NCBI GenBank assembly: GCA_945900705.1
Contig: CAMDKJ010000095.1
Location: forward strand, 1 to 6,632
From: Bifidobacterium breve
GTDB lineage: Bacteria > Actinomycetota > Actinomycetes > S36-B12
DNA length: 6,632 nt
Reading direction: 5' to 3'
Below are positions 1 to 5,677 of this stretch, in pieces; the first letter of the stretch is position 1; every line of letters starts with the position of its first letter. A program made the translations under genes and the position numbers. The notes below the pieces were generated by a model, which was not told the origin of the DNA, made no database searches, and was given only the letters and a program-made list of their open reading frames with translations.

Positions 1-129
1 CCACTTATCATCAGGTTTTGAGCCGCGCGAAAGCACGATGCGTTCTACGGCCGCCCCGGCCGCAGCGCCAGCCGCAAGTACCCCAGCAGCAAGTAGGCCA
101 CCGCCCACCACCCGAATCGCATTGCTCAT
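1..129 (-). CDS. N-terminal part of a probable membrane-anchored alpha/beta hydrolase (cut by the window edge)
   Basis: This reading frame starts with ATG at 127-129 and stays open for 43 codons to the window edge. The visible protein has a short start (MSNAIR), one hydrophobic Ala/Gly/Leu/Val-rich segment at about residues 7-28, then a basic, polar stretch (VERIVLSRGSKPDD). That is the layout of a single N-terminal membrane anchor or uncleaved signal. The catalytic domain would lie outside the window, so no active-site residue can be checked. The identification rests on position and N-terminal style: many actinobacteria encode an alpha/beta-fold hydrolase with an Ala-rich anchor followed by a V/AAER-type motif directly after alr and before tsaE. 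It begins 8 nt after the alr stop and has no strong Shine-Dalgarno sequence, so translation is probably coupled to alr. That it is a real gene is fairly secure; the hydrolase assignment is tentative. Confidence 0.6.
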   Translation of the reverse strand, partial: MSNAIRVVGGGLLAAGVLAAGAAAGAAVERIVLSRGSKPDDKW

Positions 130-137
130 ATCCCGAC

Positions 138-1229
138 TCACGGGGCACCGACATAAACACGTGGTACCCGCGGGCCAATTCGTGTGACAATTTCGTAACC
201 GATTGTTTCGCATGCGCGGGCAAAATCATTTGCCGTTGGCGCAGCTCCAAAGATAATAACTTCGTCGCCCGCCCGTGCTTCACCTTGCAGGGCGACCATG
301 AATTGGTCCATGGCAACCCGACCCACGATCGGATGCAGTCGGCCATTGATAAACACCTCGGCCCTGTTACTCGCTGACCGTGGAATCCCATCCGCGTATC
401 CACCCAGCACTAGCGCAATAGACGTTTCTTCGGTTGCCGTCCAGGTGGCGCCGTATGACACTGCGACACCAACATCTACGGTCTTTACCGAGGCCACCGT
501 TGAAACCAATGCCATCGCCGGACGAAGTCCAAAATCATTACCCGCAACCGGCGATACCCCATACAGGGCTATGCCGACTCGCACTAAGTCGTAGTGGGTC
601 TCAGGGCATAACAATGCGGCCGGACTATTAGCCAAGTGGCGCAACGGGATTACCAGTCCAATTGCTTCTGCCGTGGCGCAGGCCTGATCAAAGAGCAGGC
701 GCTGCTCGTGGACCGACCGGTCATTAGGTATATCGGCATTAGCAAGATGCGACCACACGCCGGTTACCTCAACTAGAGGCCCTGCCTCAAGTGTTTCGAC
801 AATGAGCGCCGGCCACTGCGATAACGAACAACCATTGCGCGAGACACCGGTATCGACCTTTAATTGCACCCGCGCTTTCTTGCCGGTAGCAATCGCGCCC
901 GCGCAGACCTCTTGTAGCATCCGCGAATTCGATACACCGAGATCAACCTCGGTCGCTACGCACCGCTCAATATCCTCGTCGCCTGGAGCCCACAACCATG
1001 CGAGTATGCGGCCAGTGTCACCGGCCTCACGAAGATCTAGTGCCTCGCGTGGCAGCGCTACCCCGAGCCATTTAACACCTTGGCCGCGCAGAGCCGACGC
1101 AATCCTTATTGCGCCATGGCCATATGCGTCGGCTTTGACCACTCCCATAACTTCAGCATCAGACACCACTCCTCGGACCACGTCCAGATTGTGGGCGATG
1201 GCGCCGAGATCGACGGTCGCGGTTGTCAT
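138..1229 (-). CDS. alr: Alanine racemase (PLP-dependent)
   Basis: Cytoplasmic enzyme that interconverts L- and D-alanine, supplying D-Ala for the peptidoglycan stem peptide. From the ATG at 1227-1229 the protein has 363 residues, close to the usual 360-390. It contains an N-terminal TIM barrel and a C-terminal beta domain. Visible motifs: VDLGAIAHN near the start; VKADAYGHG with the PLP-binding Lys32; KVDTGVSRNG (about 124-133) with the Lys that is often carbamylated and the following Arg; VRVGIALYG (about 216-224), whose Arg contacts the PLP ring nitrogen; the catalytic Tyr259 in VSYGATW; GYADGIPR; GRVAMDQ; and the terminal RIGPRVPRVYVG. A TTG at 1247 would add six residues (MEDNAG), but that codon overlaps the GGAGGA at 1240-1245, which is placed to serve the ATG at 1229, so I prefer the shorter form. 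It lies 84 nt after nnr and 8 nt before the hydrolase gene, probably in one operon. All key residues are present. Confidence 0.97.
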   Translation of the reverse strand: MTTATVDLGAIAHNLDVVRGVVSDAEVMGVVKADAYGHGAIRIASALRGQGVKWLGVALPREALDLREAGDTGRILAWLWAPGDEDIERCVATEVDLGVSNSRMLQEVCAGAIATGKKARVQLKVDTGVSRNGCSLSQWPALIVETLEAGPLVEVTGVWSHLANADIPNDRSVHEQRLLFDQACATAEAIGLVIPLRHLANSPAALLCPETHYDLVRVGIALYGVSPVAGNDFGLRPAMALVSTVASVKTVDVGVAVSYGATWTATEETSIALVLGGYADGIPRSASNRAEVFINGRLHPIVGRVAMDQFMVALQGEARAGDEVIIFGAAPTANDFARACETIGYEIVTRIGPRVPRVYVGAP

Positions 1230-1239
1230 GCCCGCATTG

Positions 1240-1245
1240 TCCTCC
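1240..1245 (-). promoter_or_regulatory. Ribosome binding site of alr (GGAGGA)
   Basis: On the minus strand GGAGGA lies 10 nt before the ATG at 1229. It is the clearest Shine-Dalgarno sequence seen before any gene here, and it favours that ATG over the in-frame TTG at 1247, which overlaps it. An ATG at 1235-1237, out of frame with alr, lies only 2 nt after the GGAGGA and would give a 3-codon ORF ending in an ATGA overlap with the alr start. It is probably incidental. Confidence 0.75.
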
Positions 1246-1288
1246 AAGCACCGCCCGACTTGGTTAGCACCCTGTTGGGCATGGACAT

Positions 1289-1294
1289 AAATTA
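1289..1294 (-). promoter_or_regulatory. Weak candidate -10 element (TAATTT) in the nnr-alr gap
   Basis: The 84-nt gap between nnr and alr is the longest same-strand spacer in the window. On the minus strand it contains TAATTT, which fits the actinobacterial TANNNT -10 pattern and would give alr a 5' leader of roughly 50 nt. No -35 resembling TTGACA is present at the expected distance, and an AT-rich hexamer can arise by chance. It could be an internal promoter giving alr extra transcription, but alr may simply be read from the upstream genes. Confidence 0.2.
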
Positions 1295-1313
1295 GTGGCT
1301 AAGTCGTAGAGAT

Positions 1314-2843
1314 CTACCTACGCACCAGCGCCACGGCCGCACCCAGGTGGTCGCGCACATCGAGCGCTGTCACCGGCCAGCCATCAGCAGCTGCAAGTTG
1401 ACCGGCTTGACCATGCAGCCATACCGCAGCCGCCACAGCGACTGCCGCGTCATCATGATCATCAATATCGCCTCGGGCATTGGCACCAGCAAGAACAGCG
1501 GCCGCTAATCCGGTCAGTACGTCGCCGCTGCCGGCGGTGCTGAGCTCAGCACCGCCCATGGTGTCAACAAGTACCAAACCACTTGGTGCTGCTATCAAAC
1601 TTGCCGGCCCTTTGAGCACTACCACCACATTGAGGCCCTTAGCAAGGCCCTGAGCCAGGGCTAGGCGCCCCAGGTCGGTGGTGAGCCCGATGGCAGCCGC
1701 CAAGGCGGCAGCCTCACCGGCATGGGGGGTTATCACCGTAATCGCCGAACGCTGCGCTATTTGGGTTCGCAAGGTGGGTGACCCAGCAACGCTCATCAGT
1801 GCACCAGCGTCCAGGACCACCGGTACCGAGGTGCGAAGCACCGCATCAATTGCGGGGTCATCGTGTGCCAGTTCACTAGCACCTGCGAACCCTGGCCCGC
1901 AGGCCCACGCGGTCACCCGGGTTGAATCACCGGGGTCGTCACCACTTGCGACTACATCGGGAAAAATAGCGAGCACCTGCTGCGCCACGTCGTCACCTCG
2001 ATCTAGATATCGCACCATCCCGACGTCACCCATGCGTGCCGCTCCGACGGTAAGTAACGCAGCACCCGGATACTCGCGGCTGCCCGCGGCTACACCGACA
2101 ACCCCACGGCGGTACTTATAGTCATCAACCCCGGGCTCTGGCACAAAAGCGACAACGTCCAAGGCTTCAAGAGCAATTAGCGTAGGTTCACCAAGGGTGT
2201 CGGCGATGCCAATATCAACAACGTGCAGCCCGCCAGCAAAGTCACTGCCGGGTGAAACCAGCAAACCCGTCTTGAGGCAACCGAAAGTTACGGTGAGATC
2301 CGCGGCCACGGCGATCTCGGCAATCTCACCGGTATCGGCAGCTACCCCACTTGGTATATCCACCGCTACCACCAAGGCCCCACTCGCGTTGATGAGCTCA
2401 ACGACCGCGGTGGCGGTGGGACGCAGAACTCCAGAACTTCCAATACCGACAATTCCGTCGATAATGACGTCGGCGTCAAGGAAGATATTTTGCTGGGATA
2501 AATCGCTTTCTGCTTCATGCCACTGCACAACTCTTCCATTTGCCCGGAGCAGCGCTGCTACCCCTGCACCATGGGCGCTCGTTGCGACACACACCGCCGT
2601 GACCGAAACACCGCGCTGTGCCAATTTTGCTCCGGCAAAAAGTGCATCACCACCGTTGTTACCGCCCCCGACAGCAATCGCAACGTGGGCACCGCGAACT
2701 CGACCACGCGATTCTTGAAGTAGGCCAATAACCGCTCGCGCCAGACCGGTTGCGGCTCTATCCATCAAGACGCCAGACTCAAGGTCGTGCTGATGCGCCT
2801 GCTCGGCAGCTAGAACGGCCGCCACATCAAATGCCGCGATCAT
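1314..2843 (-). CDS. nnr: Bifunctional NAD(P)H-hydrate epimerase / ADP-dependent NAD(P)H-hydrate dehydratase
   Basis: Repairs hydrated NADH and NADPH. The N-terminal YjeF_N domain epimerises R- and S-NAD(P)HX, and the C-terminal ribokinase-like domain dehydrates S-NAD(P)HX using ADP. At 509 residues it has the normal length for the fused form. Epimerase half (about 1-225): GGGNNGGDA at 59-67, DVIIDGIVGIGSSG at 125-138 and VDIPSGVAADTGE at 161-173. Dehydratase half (about 240-509): YKYRRGVVGVAAGS at 242-255 followed by YPGAA, CGPGF at 315-319, LDAGAL at 344-349, TPHAGE at 372-377, LKGPASLI at 410-417, and TAGSGDVLTG at 436-445 with the presumed catalytic Asp441. The third residue of LDAGAL is Gly where the family often has Asp; I do not read this as inactivating. 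The ATG at 2841-2843 lies 3 nt after the glmS stop, so translation is probably coupled to glmS. The presence of both halves is certain; the symbol follows E. coli usage, and actinobacterial genes are also called nnrE/nnrD. Confidence 0.95.
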   Translation of the reverse strand: MIAAFDVAAVLAAEQAHQHDLESGVLMDRAATGLARAVIGLLQESRGRVRGAHVAIAVGGGNNGGDALFAGAKLAQRGVSVTAVCVATSAHGAGVAALLRANGRVVQWHEAESDLSQQNIFLDADVIIDGIVGIGSSGVLRPTATAVVELINASGALVVAVDIPSGVAADTGEIAEIAVAADLTVTFGCLKTGLLVSPGSDFAGGLHVVDIGIADTLGEPTLIALEALDVVAFVPEPGVDDYKYRRGVVGVAAGSREYPGAALLTVGAARMGDVGMVRYLDRGDDVAQQVLAIFPDVVASGDDPGDSTRVTAWACGPGFAGASELAHDDPAIDAVLRTSVPVVLDAGALMSVAGSPTLRTQIAQRSAITVITPHAGEAAALAAAIGLTTDLGRLALAQGLAKGLNVVVVLKGPASLIAAPSGLVLVDTMGGAELSTAGSGDVLTGLAAAVLAGANARGDIDDHDDAAVAVAAAVWLHGQAGQLAAADGWPVTALDVRDHLGAAVALVRR

Positions 2844-2846
2844 GAG

Positions 2847-4697
2847 TTACTCAACGGTCACAGACTTCGCGAGGTTTCGGGGTTGATCAACATCATGGCC
2901 TTTAGCCGTAGCCATTTCACAGGCGAAGACCTGCAAAGGCACGGTTGAAACTAAGGGCTGCATGAGCGGCGGCACCACCGGCACCCGGATGACATAGTCG
3001 GCGTAGTCCGAGATTTTCTCGTCGCCTTCTTCGGCGATCGCAATGATTCGAGCACCGCGTGCCCTGACCTCTTGAATATTCGAAATGATCTTGTCGTGAA
3101 GAATTGCCCGGCCGGTTGGCGACGGCACGATCACCACCACCGGTACTCCATCTTCTATTAAGGCAATCGGGCCGTGCTTCAGCTCACCGGCCGCGAAGCC
3201 TTCGGCGTGCATATAGGCGAGTTCCTTTAGTTTCAATGCACCTTCCAAAGCCACCGGGAAACCCACATGGCGGCCGATGAATAACACCGAAGGCGCATCT
3301 GCGAACTCACGCGCCAGAGCCCGTACCGGCTCGACGGTATCGAGCACCAGATCCACCTTGCCTGGCATATCAGCAAGATCGGCCATCACCGCACTAATTT
3401 CGGCCGCGGGTAGCACGTCGCGAACTTGAGCAAGATAGAGCCCGACCAGATATGCGGCAATGATTTGCGTTAAAAAGGCCTTGGTTGAAGCGACAGCAAT
3501 TTCAGGGCCAGCGTAGGTGTAGACAACCGCGTCGGACTCGCGCGGAATTGTTGATCCGACGGTATTGCAAATAGCAAGTGTTTTCGCCCCCTGCTCTTTA
3601 GCGTGACGCAGCGCCATCAGGGTGTCCATGGTCTCACCGGATTGCGAAATTGCGATCACTAGGGATCGCTCATTGACAATTGGGTCGCGATACCTAAACT
3701 CGCTCGCCAACTCCATCTCGACAGGTATCCGGGTCCAATTTTCAATCGCGTACTTGGCGACCATGCCAGCGTGCGCAGCGGTCCCGCATGCCACCACGAC
3801 TACTTTGTCGATGTCGCGAAGCGCTTGATCCTCTAGGCCCATCTCATCAAGTTGAATTCGACCATCGATGCCGACGCGACCCAGTAGTGCATCAGCGACC
3901 GCTTTCGGCTGCTCGGCGATTTCCTTGAGCATGAAAAGATCGTGACCACCTTTTTCAACGGCCGATGCGTCCCAATCCACGGTGAATGGGCGCGCCTGGA
4001 CAGCTGCTCCGTCAAAATCCATTACTTGAACAGCTTCGGCTGTTAGGACCACAATCTGGTCTTGCCCAAGTTCAAGGGCATCGCGAGTGTGATCAACGAA
4101 AGCGGAAACATCCGAGGCCAGGAAGTTTTCACCGACACCAACACCGACGACGAGGGGTGAATTTCGCCGGGCTCCCACCACTAGGCCTGGTTTCCGCGGA
4201 TCAATAGCCACCAGGGTGAACGCGCCCTCCAGCCGCCCACAAACTCTGCGCATAGCTTCGACTAGGTCATCGCCGGAGTCGGGCAATGTCTTCGCGATTA
4301 GGTGCGCCACCACTTCGGTATCGGTCTCCGAAGTCAAGGTGACTCCACCCGCCACAAGTTCACTTCGCAGCTCAGCGAAGTTTTCGATGATGCCGTTGTG
4401 GATTACGGCCACGGTGCCGTCTTCGCTCACATGGGGGTGCGCATTTGAATCGGTCGGGCCGCCGTGGGTTGCCCACCGAGTGTGTCCGATGCCGGTGGTC
4501 GAATCTGGAAGTGGGTCCGAGCCCAATAAAGTTTCTAGGTTGACTAATTTTCCGGCCTTCTTGCGAATTTCTAGGCACCCGGCCGAGATAACGGCGATAC
4601 CAGCGGAGTCGTAACCCCGGTACTCCATTCGACGCAGGCCGGCCACCACGACTTCAAGTGCCTGCTTCTTGCCGACATACCCAACAATCCCGCACAT
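2847..4697 (-). CDS. glmS: Glutamine--fructose-6-phosphate aminotransferase (isomerizing)
   Basis: First committed step to UDP-GlcNAc in the cytoplasm: fructose-6-phosphate + Gln gives glucosamine-6-phosphate + Glu. The 616 residues match the family (E. coli 609). The N-terminal class II glutaminase domain (about 1-225) starts MCGIVGY, so Cys2 becomes the N-terminal nucleophile after Met removal. It also has GHTRWATHG (71-79), HNGIIEN (100-106, oxyanion Asn-Gly) and ETDTE (124-128). SIS domain 1 (about 290-430) has CGTAAHAG (304-311), SQSGETMDT (351-359, sugar-phosphate binding) and VASTKAF. SIS domain 2 (about 465-605) has VALEGALKLKE (482-492, containing the catalytic Lys and Glu) and GELKHGP with His508. 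The tail NLAKSVTVE carries the Lys that closes the active site. All expected residues are present. The gene starts 17 bp from the divergent DUF389 gene and runs into nnr with a 3-nt gap. No room exists upstream for a glmS ribozyme. Confidence 0.98.
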   Translation of the reverse strand: MCGIVGYVGKKQALEVVVAGLRRMEYRGYDSAGIAVISAGCLEIRKKAGKLVNLETLLGSDPLPDSTTGIGHTRWATHGGPTDSNAHPHVSEDGTVAVIHNGIIENFAELRSELVAGGVTLTSETDTEVVAHLIAKTLPDSGDDLVEAMRRVCGRLEGAFTLVAIDPRKPGLVVGARRNSPLVVGVGVGENFLASDVSAFVDHTRDALELGQDQIVVLTAEAVQVMDFDGAAVQARPFTVDWDASAVEKGGHDLFMLKEIAEQPKAVADALLGRVGIDGRIQLDEMGLEDQALRDIDKVVVVACGTAAHAGMVAKYAIENWTRIPVEMELASEFRYRDPIVNERSLVIAISQSGETMDTLMALRHAKEQGAKTLAICNTVGSTIPRESDAVVYTYAGPEIAVASTKAFLTQIIAAYLVGLYLAQVRDVLPAAEISAVMADLADMPGKVDLVLDTVEPVRALAREFADAPSVLFIGRHVGFPVALEGALKLKELAYMHAEGFAAGELKHGPIALIEDGVPVVVIVPSPTGRAILHDKIISNIQEVRARGARIIAIAEEGDEKISDYADYVIRVPVVPPLMQPLVSTVPLQVFACEMATAKGHDVDQPRNLAKSVTVE

Positions 4698-4704
4698 AGG
4701 TGCC

Positions 4705-4710
4705 AGAGTA
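4705..4710 (-). promoter_or_regulatory. Candidate -10 element of glmS (TACTCT), leaderless arrangement
   Basis: Reading the minus strand into glmS, TACTCT is followed by exactly 7 nt (GGCACCT) and then the ATG. It fits the TANNNT -10 pattern of actinobacterial housekeeping sigma factors, and the spacing puts the transcription start on the A of the start codon. No Shine-Dalgarno sequence lies between the element and the ATG, which agrees with a leaderless mRNA. The position expected for a -35 box falls inside the first codons of the DUF389 gene and does not resemble TTGACA. This is inference from pattern and spacing. Confidence 0.5.
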
Positions 4711-4714
4711 GAGG

Positions 4715-5677
4715 GTGCTCACTTTGCGCCTGGCGTGCCCGACCGACCTAGCGGCCGCGGCTATCGCCGTTTTGGAGGCTGACCCGACCGTCAGCAGTTT
4801 GACCATCTGGCGGGGGGCTAGCGCCAAACCGGTCGGTGACGTGATCTGGGCTGATATTCCTCGGGAGTCCGCGAATGATTTGGTGGCGAAACTGACCGAA
4901 ATCGGAGTCCAGGAGTTGGGCACCATCCAGTTAGTACCAGTAACGACCTGGATTTCCAGGGGTGGACTTGAAGCTGAACGCGCAGCACCGGGCAGTAGTT
5001 CAGATGCCGTTGTTTGGGCTGAAGTAATCGAGAGAGCCTACGACGACACCCAATTAACCTGGACCTATCTCACCTTCATGACCCTCGCTACCTTATTGGC
5101 CGCAATCGCCATCGTTACCGACTCGGTGGTACTCGTGATAGGTGCCATGGTGCTTGGCCCTGAATTCACCGCAATTGCCGCACTGGGATTAGCTCTTATA
5201 AAACGCCGCCCGAAGTTACTGCGTCAGGCACTTCGCACCCTAATTATTGGGTTTGCTGTTTCGATTGCGGTTGTGGCCCTACTGGCTCTAGCTGCTCGAG
5301 AATTTGGCTTCATTACCGAACTGGATGTACTTAAACCCCGGCCGGGCACCGCATTCATCTACAGCCCGAACTGGTGGTCATTCTTAGTCGCCATCGTCGC
5401 TGGTGCCGCCGGCGTGCTGTCCTTGACCTCCTCGCGCACCAGCGGACTGGTTGGCGTATTCATTTCGGTTACGACAATCCCAGCCTCGGGCAATATCGCG
5501 ATCGCGGCCGTTTTCGGTCTCTGGCCTGAAGTTATTGGCAGCGCCGCACAACTTGGTATCAATATTGCCGGGATGGCTCTTGCCGGATGGCTGACCTTAC
5601 TGTTTCAGCAAGTTGTGTGGTCTCGAGTTAATGCGCCGCTAGCGAAGCGCGCACGACCACCGCAATCGACTCACTAA
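4715..5677 (+). CDS. DUF389 family (TIGR00341-type) integral membrane protein of unknown function
   Basis: The 320-residue product is a DUF389 protein, whose biochemical role is not established. Residues 1-80 are soluble and alternate predicted strands and helices, suggesting a small ferredoxin- or ACT-like regulatory domain (inference). After a polar linker (about 82-112) come about six hydrophobic segments near 117-134, 137-161, 172-193, 221-240, 244-269 and 277-299. Family hallmarks are WTYLTFMTLATLLAA, DSVVLVIGAMVLGPEF and the later SGLVGVFISVTTIPASGN. The tail is short and basic. An in-frame stop at 4709-4711 limits the start to the GTG at 4715 or the TTG at 4724. I chose GTG because it gives the MLxLR beginning usual in this family, although GAGG at 4711-4714 is better spaced for the TTG. 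It is the only plus-strand gene here: divergent from glmS by 17 bp, and convergent with glmM with overlapping ends. Family assignment is firm, function unknown. Confidence 0.9.
   Translation: MLTLRLACPTDLAAAAIAVLEADPTVSSLTIWRGASAKPVGDVIWADIPRESANDLVAKLTEIGVQELGTIQLVPVTTWISRGGLEAERAAPGSSSDAVVWAEVIERAYDDTQLTWTYLTFMTLATLLAAIAIVTDSVVLVIGAMVLGPEFTAIAALGLALIKRRPKLLRQALRTLIIGFAVSIAVVALLALAAREFGFITELDVLKPRPGTAFIYSPNWWSFLVAIVAGAAGVLSLTSSRTSGLVGVFISVTTIPASGNIAIAAVFGLWPEVIGSAAQLGINIAGMALAGWLTLLFQQVVWSRVNAPLAKRARPPQSTH

Noticed and set aside
11..403. Minus-strand 130-codon frame overlapping alr and the left-edge gene
   Set aside because: It is out of frame with alr and with the better-supported left-edge gene. 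The protein is rich in Cys, Trp and Arg with no recognisable domain.
802..1290. Plus-strand open frame of 162 codons opposite alr
   Set aside because: It lies wholly antisense to a well-conserved alr frame and into the nnr-alr gap, has Ser/Thr/Arg/Pro-rich composition typical of shadow frames, and shows no recognisable domain.
1305..1322. Short inverted repeat (CGTAG / CTACG) around the nnr stop codon
   Set aside because: The 5-bp stem with an 8-nt loop has no T-run on either strand, so it is too weak to call a terminator. A 4-5 bp repeat of this kind is expected by chance.
1678..2718. Two plus-strand open frames (147 and 173 codons) opposite nnr
   Set aside because: Both are antisense to the nnr coding sequence, low in complexity (Ala/Ser/Thr/Pro-rich) and without family resemblance. 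They reflect the codon bias of the real gene.
4216..4614. Plus-strand open frame of 132 codons opposite the glmS glutaminase domain
   Set aside because: It is a shadow of the strongly conserved glmS frame and has no motif or plausible ribosome site.
5633..5652. GC-rich palindromic stretch containing CGCTAGCG in the glmM/DUF389 overlap
   Set aside because: It was considered as a bidirectional terminator, but the stem is only about 4 bp with a usable loop, no T-run follows on either strand, and the bases encode both proteins.
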